Virus record (IMG/VR): IMGVR_UViG_3300042731_011014
Location: 113,891-177,890 of that record
Direction: 5' to 3' (one strand)
From: a virus
DNA: 64,000 bases
Position numbers and translations under genes: made by a program. Below, piece after piece: positions 23,125 to 30,519 of this stretch. Numbering within the stretch: the stretch's first letter is position 1; every line of letters starts with the position of its first letter. Under the pieces are notes generated by a model. That model was not told the DNA's origin, searched no databases, and was given only the letters and a program-made list of their open reading frames with translations.

Positions 23125-24294
23125 CTAATGCTTTTGCATTACTTTTCTTATTTCTCCATCGCTTGTTTTATCTATCATATCTGCCAATCTTCTCATGTCA
23201 GTTAGTGTTTTTATGGCTTTTTTGGTTGGTTTTTTTGTTTTTGATGCTTTTATAATCTGCTTGGGGACCTCTAGAATAAGATCCTCAAGGTTAGCATATG
23301 AGTATTTCCCTTTGCTTACAAACCGTGTACGAAATAATTCATCAAAGGGGAATTTCAAAATTCTATATGCCCTATTGTTATGCCAATCCGGATAATTTCC
23401 TTTTTTGTAATCATTTATAAAATCAGTAATGCCTTTTCTTATCTCGTCATTATCATAACTATCGTCATCTTTTCTTATGTCCAAAAGAACGTCCCCAAGT
23501 TTTTTCATAAAATTAAGAATTTTATTAAAATCAGATTTCCATTCGCTTTTGTCGCCAAGGCCAATGTCAGCTTCTTTTTCGCCGAACTTACTGGCAATTT
23601 TGTTAAATATAATCATTTGTTTTGGTGACAGTGTCTTGCCGCGCTTAATCTGAGATCTAAACGAATCAATCATATCGTGATCACTATGAGGATCGCCTTT
23701 ATAGTCGTCATCCGGGACATTCCCAAAAATTACATCCTCAATTTTATCGCGGATTTCATTGACCTTTTTGAGCATTTTTTCGTCAACTTTTACATTAAAA
23801 AAATCAACAACTATCTCAGGCAAAATATTTGGATCTCTTTTAAACTTTTGTTCAACCTTGGAAAAGTTCATTTTAAAGTCACCACCTTCACTTTTTGGAT
23901 GATCAACTTTCACTTTTCCATGGTAAACAACACCGCCACTATCAAGGATAGTCATGAATGCATGGTATCTTATCTTCGATTTGGTTTTTCTTCCAAATTC
24001 TTTAAGTTGAATTTTTTCGGCCACAACAATTGAATTTTTCCCATGATCATGACCCATTTTCTTAGCAATATCAGAAGCTTTTTTAAAATCAGTAGATCTA
24101 AAGCTATGACGTGAGATATTTTTGCCCGCATTCAATAAAAACTTACCCTGCCTGTCAGATTTCCATTCGCCCTTGTTATTTTTAATGAGGGTATTAACCG
24201 ATTTATAGAAATCAACTATAGCCTCGTCTAATTGCTCAAAAATAAGCGAAGCTTCCCTAATTAGGCTTAATCCATGTTCTAATATTTTACTCAT
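23125..24294 (-). CDS. putative internal head protein with capsid-targeting leader
   Basis: 389 residues starting MSKILEHGLSLIREASLIFE, the shared leader ending in IFE. The mature protein is strongly charged. An alpha/beta start (IKNNKGEWKSDRQGKFLLN, KIRYHAFMTILDSGGVVYHG) is followed by a long helical stretch with acidic patches. The stop-to-start distance to the next gene is 3 nt. No family recognised; an injected effector or core protein is possible. Confidence 0.6.
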   Translation of the reverse strand: MSKILEHGLSLIREASLIFEQLDEAIVDFYKSVNTLIKNNKGEWKSDRQGKFLLNAGKNISRHSFRSTDFKKASDIAKKMGHDHGKNSIVVAEKIQLKEFGRKTKSKIRYHAFMTILDSGGVVYHGKVKVDHPKSEGGDFKMNFSKVEQKFKRDPNILPEIVVDFFNVKVDEKMLKKVNEIRDKIEDVIFGNVPDDDYKGDPHSDHDMIDSFRSQIKRGKTLSPKQMIIFNKIASKFGEKEADIGLGDKSEWKSDFNKILNFMKKLGDVLLDIRKDDDSYDNDEIRKGITDFINDYKKGNYPDWHNNRAYRILKFPFDELFRTRFVSKGKYSYANLEDLILEVPKQIIKASKTKKPTKKAIKTLTDMRRLADMIDKTSDGEIRKVMQKH

Positions 24295-24297
24295 ACC

Positions 24298-24762
24298 TTA
24301 CTCCATTTCGGATATGATAGCGGATAAATCGCCTATTATACTCTCTTCTTTTTCCTGCTTCTGATACAATGAACTTAGCCCGTCAGTATTTATTTCGCCT
24401 TCGACCTTTGCGCATGACTTAGGCGAACTGAAGTGCTTACAATTTCCGCACCGCTTATTAGGGTCCTCTGATGTTTCAACATAACTGGCAGTCTCCTTGG
24501 ACACCTTTCCTTTCTTACTATCGCTTTTCTTTCTTATACTCACATCAGATTTTTTGTTACTAATATTGGTGTTTCCTTTTTCCTTGTTATCCTCTTTACT
24601 TTTTTTAAGTGTCGGAGGTGGATCAGCCCTGTTGCCATCATCACCAATATTAGCGTCAGCGTCGTTATCCTGATCACTATCTTTGTCTTCTTTTTCGAGA
24701 ATATATTTCACTGTATCCTCAAGAAATTGAAGACCTTCTTTTAATATACTATTGTGTTTCAT
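24298..24762 (-). CDS. putative internal head protein with leader and CKHF motif
   Basis: 154 residues. The N-terminal SILKEGLQFLEDTVKYILE is a variant of the shared leader, ending in ILE. A long disordered Asp/Lys/Ser stretch (24-100) follows, then CGNCKHFSSPKSCAKVEGEI (about 107-126), a CxxCKHF...C pattern seen in small phage metal-binding proteins. Overlaps the next gene by 4 nt. Confidence 0.6.
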   Translation of the reverse strand: MKHNSILKEGLQFLEDTVKYILEKEDKDSDQDNDADANIGDDGNRADPPPTLKKSKEDNKEKGNTNISNKKSDVSIRKKSDSKKGKVSKETASYVETSEDPNKRCGNCKHFSSPKSCAKVEGEINTDGLSSLYQKQEKEESIIGDLSAIISEME

Positions 24763-25010
24763 AATTTTATTCCTTTTTCTTTTGCTAACGCTCTCAGATC
24801 GTCAATACTCATATTGTCAAGAATATACGTCTCGTATCCTTTTGATGCATCCATTACCTTATACCTACCACTTATTTTTTTGGCATCGCCGGATCTTTTA
24901 AATGCTTTAAAAATCGCCCTTATAATTTTCATTTTAATATCAGCTTCAACAATCACTGAATGTTTTCTGATAAACTCTAAACCATTTTGAAGAATCTTAC
25001 CGTATTTCAT
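24759..25010 (-). CDS. small putative internal head protein with leader (83 aa)
   Basis: The start is ATG 25010 behind GAGGTGATT; the frame's earlier GTG is unnecessary. The leader GLEFIRKHSVIVE ends in IVE. The remaining 61 residues are basic then acidic and end DNMSIDDLRALAKEKGIKL, a SAP-like or LEM-like helical end. Candidate packaged DNA-binding peptide. Confidence 0.6.
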   Translation of the reverse strand: MKYGKILQNGLEFIRKHSVIVEADIKMKIIRAIFKAFKRSGDAKKISGRYKVMDASKGYETYILDNMSIDDLRALAKEKGIKL

Positions 25011-25017
25011 AATCACC

Positions 25018-25566
25018 TCACGTATTCATCTTTCTTTCAGGAGTGAATTTAGAATGACGAATTAGCTCAAGGTTGAAACAATCATAAGTTGTACCGGTAT
25101 CTTTGTCTCGATCTATGCTGGTTATATCGAATTTAATACCATTCATTTCAACAATATCGCCTATTTTTGGGACAATTGTTTTGTCAGTAACTTCAGATGT
25201 TGCGTTAAGAGCAGTCTCCCAGTCCCCAAAAAGGATTTTTATTCGGGTATCAAAGGTTTTATACTTACCTTTTTCATCACCTGTTGTAGTGGTTCCAACA
25301 AACGCATAGAAGAAATCAAGCTCAAAACCAAAATCAACCTCTTTGATGTACTCGTTATTGATTGGTTCGTCATATAGTGGATCCCTGACAGTAGTGGCAA
25401 GATTTAGAACTATGTATCGACCGGTAGTCTTTCCGGCCATGTCGCTTAGATCTATGTATTTATCATTAAGGCCAAAGCTTTTCTTAGTATCCTCAATCTC
25501 AGATATTATGTTTGTAAAAAACGCGGCTTCACGTTCCTGACATTTTGGCTTTGAGTCACAGCTCAT
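25018..25566 (-). CDS. putative neck / head completion protein
   Basis: 182 residues, beta-rich, with the terminal IGDIVEMNGIKFDITSIDRD then YDCFNLELIRHSKF, a pattern typical of SH3-like head-tail adaptors. Its position between the gp13-like protein and the sheath agrees. Family not certain. Confidence 0.55.
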   Translation of the reverse strand: MSCDSKPKCQEREAAFFTNIISEIEDTKKSFGLNDKYIDLSDMAGKTTGRYIVLNLATTVRDPLYDEPINNEYIKEVDFGFELDFFYAFVGTTTTGDEKGKYKTFDTRIKILFGDWETALNATSEVTDKTIVPKIGDIVEMNGIKFDITSIDRDKDTGTTYDCFNLELIRHSKFTPERKMNT

Positions 25567-25567
25567 A

Positions 25568-25981
25568 CTATCCCCATCTTATTCGGCCACCAAAGCACTT
25601 GACAAGGTGTTCAAGGTGTTGCCTGGCCTCTTGTAATGGTGACATTTTTGGTTTTCTAACAGGTTCAAAATCATCTTCCTCGATACTGTAGTTGATCAAA
25701 CTTTCGTCATCATCAACGCCAGGTACACTGCAAAACATATCTATTTCACTATCAATCTCAGGACCACCTAACCCAAGCATCATATTACTAGTTCCACCAC
25801 CTCCTTTAAGTATAAGATCCTCAAGCGGTGTACCCTGCATCTTAGGAGGAACAAATTGCTCAACCATTTTTTGCTTTTTCGACCTAGCAGGTTTACGTGC
25901 CTGTGGCGATTGTCGTCTTGGTTGTTTTTTATTTGGAACCTTACATATACTAATGATTTCATCCATAAAGTTACTCATCAT
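25568..25981 (-). CDS. hypothetical protein (137 aa)
   Basis: 137 residues: a short helix, a basic proline/arginine patch (NKKQPRRQSPQARKPARSKK), a Gly-rich turn (LKGGGGTSNMMLGLGGPE) and an acidic C-terminus. Largely disordered by composition. Overlaps the next gene by 4 nt. Function unknown. Confidence 0.55.
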   Translation of the reverse strand: MMSNFMDEIISICKVPNKKQPRRQSPQARKPARSKKQKMVEQFVPPKMQGTPLEDLILKGGGGTSNMMLGLGGPEIDSEIDMFCSVPGVDDDESLINYSIEEDDFEPVRKPKMSPLQEARQHLEHLVKCFGGRIRWG

Positions 25982-26556
25982 CTGCCCCTTTTTAGATCTC
26001 TTTCTATTCTTCTCTGCGTGCTTCGTCTTAGTGGTGACTTCTCTTTTTTGGGGACTTTCTTGCTCTTCTCTTTTTCCTTGCCTTTCTCCGCTTTGGCTTT
26101 TCTCGCTTCTTTACCTTGCTTTGTTCCGGTAGCCCCTCCAGATTTTTTATCATCATCTTTTTTACCCCTATTTAGACGTTTCAAGTATCTATTATACTCA
26201 CGCTCAAACCTAAGTGTCATAAAATTGTAATGCGAAGTTTTTCTAGCGCCGCCACGCTCAAACGCATGCTTAAAATCACGTCTTACACCGCGCTGTGTTC
26301 GCTTCATATCCGAGACTTTCCCTTTATGGGACCCTCGTTTATAGAACGCTGATAAGCCATCCTTATGATGGTGCCAGGGTTTTGTCATAACATGTCTGCA
26401 CATATTCATCGCAGCAAAAGCCCTGGTACCTTTTTTAGGTTTGAACTTTCTGTTTTTATAAACAGCCAAGGTGCAGTGTTTAATGAGCGTAGGTGCCTGT
26501 TTTAAATCCGATTCACCAGCTTCAGCTAAAAGATGTTTTATACTAATAAGTTTCAT
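25978..26556 (-). CDS. very basic internal head / DNA-binding protein
   Basis: 192 residues, with KR-rich tracts through the C-terminal half (KKSGGATGTKQGKEARKAKA, STQRRIERDLKRGR). The N-terminus MKLISIKHLLAEAGESD carries LAE followed by Ala, a site like the T4 leader cleavage site. The central RAFAAMNMCRHVMTKPWHHH is shared with no family I know. A DNA-condensing head protein is likely from charge and leader. Confidence 0.55.
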   Translation of the reverse strand: MKLISIKHLLAEAGESDLKQAPTLIKHCTLAVYKNRKFKPKKGTRAFAAMNMCRHVMTKPWHHHKDGLSAFYKRGSHKGKVSDMKRTQRGVRRDFKHAFERGGARKTSHYNFMTLRFEREYNRYLKRLNRGKKDDDKKSGGATGTKQGKEARKAKAEKGKEKEKSKKVPKKEKSPLRRSTQRRIERDLKRGR

Positions 26557-27442
26557 TTATTACTTTAGCCTTTTCAAATTTATACCTTCCAAAACAATCA
26601 AAACCTTGAGTATTAAAAATCTTTTTAATCTCCGGTCTTACATTTTCAGATCTATCAACTATCCAAATACACTCTGTACGTTCTTTATCAATGCTAACTT
26701 CTTTTATTTTAGAAGCGAATATTTTAACTTCAAACCTGATAGTAAACCATTCATCTGGAACATAGTTGTTATCATATCCTGATAAAACGAATGAGCCCTC
26801 TGCATTATTAAGAGCAAGGATAAGGTTTTTATAATAGCTATCGTCAATTTTAAATTCATAGTTCTGATCAGTGCCAATATATGGCGGGTCACAATAAAAT
26901 AAAGTTTGCGGACTGTCCCATTTTTTAATTATATTAATAGCATCATCACATTCAATATAAACACTCTGCAATCTATCAAGTGGACTTTTTAATCTGTTAT
27001 TCCCATTAGACCAAGTAACACAATGATTTTGAGTAAATAAACCAAAACCCCATCCGCCATTTTCTATTTTTGCAAATGATTGATTTATATTAACATAATA
27101 CGCCCATGCTTTTTCCAGATCGCTAGCGCCATTAGGATTTTTACATATTTCTACAGCCTTTTTATGTTCAGCCTTAGAGTATGGAGTAAGTTTTAAATGC
27201 CTTATTAATTCTTCACCATCATCACTACGTAGCACCCTAAAAAAATTAACTAAAAGCTCATTTTTATCGTTAAGAACTTCACGATAGTGAGTACTGTTAG
27301 TTATCATAGGTAGTGGTTTTGTAAAAAATACTGCTGCACCACCACAGAAAGGCTCTACATAAACAGTGTGATTGGGGAAATACTTCACAATTTTCGAAGC
27401 TATACGCTGCTTGCCACCATAATACGAAATAGGAGTTTTCAT
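26543..27442 (-). CDS. DNA adenine methyltransferase, D12/Dam class
   Basis: 299 residues. YYGGKQRIASKIVKYFPNH and YVEPFCGGAAVFF (motif I, AdoMet), plus CDPPYIGTDQNYEF (DPPY catalytic motif), identify a Dam-like N6-adenine methyltransferase; ENGGWGFGL is in the target-recognition region. It overlaps the basic head protein by 14 nt. It probably protects phage DNA or marks it for packaging or replication. Recognition site not predictable here. Confidence 0.9.
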   Translation of the reverse strand: MKTPISYYGGKQRIASKIVKYFPNHTVYVEPFCGGAAVFFTKPLPMITNSTHYREVLNDKNELLVNFFRVLRSDDGEELIRHLKLTPYSKAEHKKAVEICKNPNGASDLEKAWAYYVNINQSFAKIENGGWGFGLFTQNHCVTWSNGNNRLKSPLDRLQSVYIECDDAINIIKKWDSPQTLFYCDPPYIGTDQNYEFKIDDSYYKNLILALNNAEGSFVLSGYDNNYVPDEWFTIRFEVKIFASKIKEVSIDKERTECIWIVDRSENVRPEIKKIFNTQGFDCFGRYKFEKAKVINETY

Positions 27443-27621
27443 TTACCACCAACAAGTTTCATTGCTTTTTCTCGACCCTCATTAGGCTGACCAGTTTTCG
27501 GATCAACATTAAATAAACCAGGAGGAAGTCTCATATACTTACCAGCAAAAGTAGCTGCACTTTTACACGCCTTCTCATAATTCAAATTAAGTTCTTTCAT
27601 ATTCCTCATGAATTTCGCCAT
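27439..27621 (-). CDS. small hypothetical protein (60 aa)
   Basis: 60 residues, basic, with KYMRLPPGLFNVDPKTGQPN in the centre. The start has only a weak AGGT site and overlaps a 29-codon frame; translation may be coupled. Its stop overlaps the methyltransferase start. Unknown function. Confidence 0.45.
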   Translation of the reverse strand: MAKFMRNMKELNLNYEKACKSAATFAGKYMRLPPGLFNVDPKTGQPNEGREKAMKLVGGK

Positions 27622-27676
27622 AATTAGTACCTGGAGCTATTCCAGAAAGCATTCTTAATTCTTCTACAAGTTTCAT
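27587..27676 (-). CDS. 29-aa leader-like peptide
   Basis: MKLVEELRMLSGIAPGTNYG plus nine residues, with a strong GGAGTGACTA ribosome site. It overlaps the 60-aa gene by 35 nt. Its start resembles the 118-aa tail protein (LEELRRLSG). It could be a real micro-protein or a coupling leader for the overlapping gene. Confidence 0.35.
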   Translation of the reverse strand: MKLVEELRMLSGIAPGTNYGEIHEEYERT

Positions 27677-27679
27677 TAG

Positions 27680-28423
27680 TCACTCCGTAAAAAAGCTTAA
27701 TGGGTAAAAATTTCTTGCTTCCTCTTTTAAGATCTCAAGCTCCTTGTCTGACTCATCAAGTAACTGGGCACCATCAAGTACCACTGCACCACCGGGTACA
27801 GGAATATTATCGAACTTGGATCGGATCCTACCAAGCGTTTGCTTTGCGTGTGCTATGCAGCATTTTCTCAGAAAATCCTCCTCACGCGGTCGAAGCCGAT
27901 CTCCGTCAACAATACTTCTTTTATATTCAAAAATAGCTGTCCCACTTTGAGTACGCTCCGGCATTATAAGAAGAATGCCAGTATCAAAATCAAACTCAAA
28001 AGCAGTGTCACCACTAAGAACCCGTTTTATTTGCTCTTGATGCTGAATCGATTGAACGATCCCGCTATACGTCAATTCAGACGAAATATGAGCGCTTTCA
28101 TAGGGCACACCAGACAGTCCAAGGAAATCATAATTGAGCATAAAACTAACGTCTACAGGGCCAGCAGGGAGCCATAACTTAGTCACAGAAACAAGTTCGT
28201 CAAACTCGTCAGCAGACAGAATCGTGCTAAGATCGTATTCCATAACCCCAGCTGTAATTTGGAATGATGCCTTTTTCTTTTTTCCAAGACGAGCAGAATA
28301 CCACCTCAAACCGTCGTCAATAGCATCATCAAGATCATTACTGCTAAGTTCAACACACATCTGTTCGCCGCCAAGCTTACGAACAATATAATCCTTCAGT
28401 TTAGTTCTCTTAATAACTCCCAT
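27680..28423 (-). CDS. neck protein, gp13-like
   Basis: 247 residues. LKDYIVRKLGGEQMCVELSS then DLDDAIDDGLRWYSARLGKK is the usual beginning of neck proteins in T4-like phages ('I.R.LG.....EL....L.DAI.DAL..Y'). The end is helical (FLRKCCIAHAKQTLGRIRSK). It would sit under the portal after packaging. Position just after the capsid genes is as in T4. Confidence 0.7.
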   Translation of the reverse strand: MGVIKRTKLKDYIVRKLGGEQMCVELSSNDLDDAIDDGLRWYSARLGKKKKASFQITAGVMEYDLSTILSADEFDELVSVTKLWLPAGPVDVSFMLNYDFLGLSGVPYESAHISSELTYSGIVQSIQHQEQIKRVLSGDTAFEFDFDTGILLIMPERTQSGTAIFEYKRSIVDGDRLRPREEDFLRKCCIAHAKQTLGRIRSKFDNIPVPGGAVVLDGAQLLDESDKELEILKEEARNFYPLSFFTE

Positions 28424-28439
28424 CTAAACATCCTTAGTC

Positions 28440-28907
28440 TTACTCTCCTGTTAATTTTTTCTTGGCTGACTCAACAAGGGACTCAGTAAATTCGGTTGTT
28501 CTATTTATTTTCATAGCCAAGTTAACAGGGTGAACGTTTGCTATTTTCTCGAAACTGCCAAAGCCGGCCTTGATAAGTTTTTTAGCTGTCTGTATTCCAA
28601 TACCATCCAGTTGGGTAAGATCATCCTCCTTCTCTGGCTCAATACTAAAATCCAGACCATCACTTAGTAATGGATCAATGTCTGAATCAATAAACTCATC
28701 AATAGGATCGATTACATCTTTAACTTCCTCTTTTGGCGGTTCCTGTTTTACTTCAACATACTCTACCAAGATAGGTGGCTTTTTTTTAAAAGTTGGCTTC
28801 AAATACTTTACCCATTCTTTCCCCGCCAAAATTGTAGACCTGTCAATGTCCTGACCGTTAATACATACACTATCCGCTGGCCAGGCGGGATTTAATTTAT
28901 ACTTCAT
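28440..28907 (-). CDS. hypothetical protein with helix-hairpin-helix end
   Basis: The ATG at 28907 follows AAGGAGTGCACA; an upstream in-frame start has no site. 155 residues: a short folded N-terminus with KEWVKYLKPTF, an acidic linker, then LTQLDGIGIQTAKKLIKAGF plus GSFEKIANV, a helix-hairpin-helix non-specific DNA-binding unit. Similar small HhH proteins follow capsid genes in other phages; role unknown. Confidence 0.65.
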   Translation of the reverse strand: MKYKLNPAWPADSVCINGQDIDRSTILAGKEWVKYLKPTFKKKPPILVEYVEVKQEPPKEEVKDVIDPIDEFIDSDIDPLLSDGLDFSIEPEKEDDLTQLDGIGIQTAKKLIKAGFGSFEKIANVHPVNLAMKINRTTEFTESLVESAKKKLTGE

Positions 28908-28926
28908 TGTGCACTCCTTGCGAAGC

Positions 28927-28966
28927 AAAAAGAAAGGAATAAGGAGGGAGACGAATGCCTCCCTCC
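28927..28966 (-). terminator. intrinsic terminator after the major capsid gene
   Basis: GGAGGGAG/CTCCCTCC 8-bp GC-rich stem (28943-28950, 28959-28966) with an 8-nt loop, followed by TTATTCCTTTCTTTTT. Placed 20 nt after the capsid stop. Confidence 0.8.
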
Positions 28967-28986
28967 CTCAAAGGCTAAATTAAGAA

Positions 28987-30468
28987 CTATGGCAGGTTAG
29001 AACAAGTGATTAAACCATAGTACTTATTGTTAACTAATTTTTTCGCGTAGCGTGTCCGCATCCCCTTCCTGAAGTTTTGGTCATCAGGGTCGAGGAATGT
29101 TGGAGTAACCTGTAAGGGCACATAAGGCGCATACACCATTCCTGAATCCAAGAATGTTGGTCCCTTTAGGCCTATCATGATTTGATCATCTGGGAATAGT
29201 GGATCAACATAAACAGTCCATCGGTTTTGTAACACGCCTAGGCCATATACACCGAATCCTGACGGCGACGTTGGAGGTTGAGGTGCGGGTTGACCAAGGG
29301 TCCCTTGACCAGCCGGCATACTTCCACCATCAAAAACTGATTTAAAGCTACCATGAGTCTCCATGGCGCTAAACAAGGATGCAGCCCGAGTGCTTGTAAC
29401 AATCCAATTACCCGGACCACGCAAGGTTTGCTTACCGACTTCCTGGGAAACCTTGGCAATCTTGGTTAAAAGAGTCATGTAATGCTCTACTGGGCTATAG
29501 CTTAAACCAGACACATCCGCATCAAACGATTCCTTGTTTGTACCAGCGGCAGCACCTAAATACATGTCCATAATTAGCTCACGGTCGATTTCCAGAGCCA
29601 GTTCTGATGCTACACCACCAACTAACTCCCCTTCAGCGTCCATACCGTGTATGGCTTTTAAATCATCGGCAGCTTCAGCGCTCCACAAGAATTTCAGCTT
29701 CCGGCTACTTACCTTGATTGGGTCAAGGCCGATATCCAAATAGACTTGAGGCACGGTAACATTTGCCCCTTCCATATCGAAAAAGTAGTTAGCGTAGATA
29801 GGAGCTTTGTCATCTACATTACCATCCCAGGTAATATCATAGGCACCATCCGAGTAAGTAATCGTTGATGCTGCACCAGTATCACCAGCTAAATCCCCAC
29901 TTCCGTCGGGATCATAGATTCTTTTGGCTGCGGTTCCAACCAGGGTTGTAAACTCAAGACCAACTTGGGCTTGCGGACATGAAATAAAAGGTTTTACAGG
30001 TGTCCATGAAAGGTTACCAGTGTAATTCGCTGTCGCACCATTACCGGTCGCGATAACTTCGTGATAGATATACTCTGAAGAATAATACCTGTCGAAGTTC
30101 TCGATCATATTGTCGCCAGCTGTAATTGTTCCCTTGGAGGTACCGTATTTGTACTCCCAAGTGAAAATGCCTCCTATAGGGCCAGTCATTGGTTGTATAG
30201 AAACGAGATTGTTAGCAATTAAGTTCGGCCATACCCTACGAATCATAGGGAAGACGAACTTCACGAAATCAGCGAAGTTACCTGTGGTTGTATTTTCACT
30301 GAGGTTTCGGACATGCTGCATTTGATTTTCGAATAAAATAGCCGTGGCTGCCCTACGATAGGGTTCATGGATACCTTCTAAAAGGGGTGCCCATTTTTTA
30401 GTTACAGCTGCGACAAAACTCTTATTTTGAATTGAACGGGTTTCGTTCATTATTTCTCTGGCTTCCAT
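28987..30468 (-). CDS. major capsid protein, T4 gp23-like
   Basis: 493 residues, TTTTTGGAGG site before the ATG. KKWAPLLEGIHEPYR and ILFENQ match the gp23 N-terminus; AADDLKAIHGMDAEGELVGG and ALEIDRELI match the conserved core; PQLV-type and MIGLKGPTFLDSGMVYAPYV plus MRTRYAKKLVNNKYYGLI match the C-terminus. The segment NLSE (55-58) lies where T4 gp23 is cut after FLTE65, so I infer maturation cleavage after Glu58 by the protease encoded next door. Flanked by hairpins on both sides, which may isolate its mRNA. Confidence 0.97.
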   Translation of the reverse strand: MEAREIMNETRSIQNKSFVAAVTKKWAPLLEGIHEPYRRAATAILFENQMQHVRNLSENTTTGNFADFVKFVFPMIRRVWPNLIANNLVSIQPMTGPIGGIFTWEYKYGTSKGTITAGDNMIENFDRYYSSEYIYHEVIATGNGATANYTGNLSWTPVKPFISCPQAQVGLEFTTLVGTAAKRIYDPDGSGDLAGDTGAASTITYSDGAYDITWDGNVDDKAPIYANYFFDMEGANVTVPQVYLDIGLDPIKVSSRKLKFLWSAEAADDLKAIHGMDAEGELVGGVASELALEIDRELIMDMYLGAAAGTNKESFDADVSGLSYSPVEHYMTLLTKIAKVSQEVGKQTLRGPGNWIVTSTRAASLFSAMETHGSFKSVFDGGSMPAGQGTLGQPAPQPPTSPSGFGVYGLGVLQNRWTVYVDPLFPDDQIMIGLKGPTFLDSGMVYAPYVPLQVTPTFLDPDDQNFRKGMRTRYAKKLVNNKYYGLITCSNLP

Positions 30469-30488
30469 TAGTTTCCTCCAAAAATAAT

Positions 30489-30510
30489 CAAAAAATTAGA
30501 AAGTTCTAAT
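30489..30510 (-). terminator. hairpin with T-run just upstream of the capsid gene
   Basis: ATTAGAA-CT-TTCTAAT, a perfect 7-bp AT-rich stem (30495-30510), followed on the coding strand by six T. It is between the protease-scaffold stop and the capsid ribosome site. A weak intrinsic terminator or a processing hairpin. Confidence 0.5.
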
Positions 30511-30519
30511 TTTTCTTAC

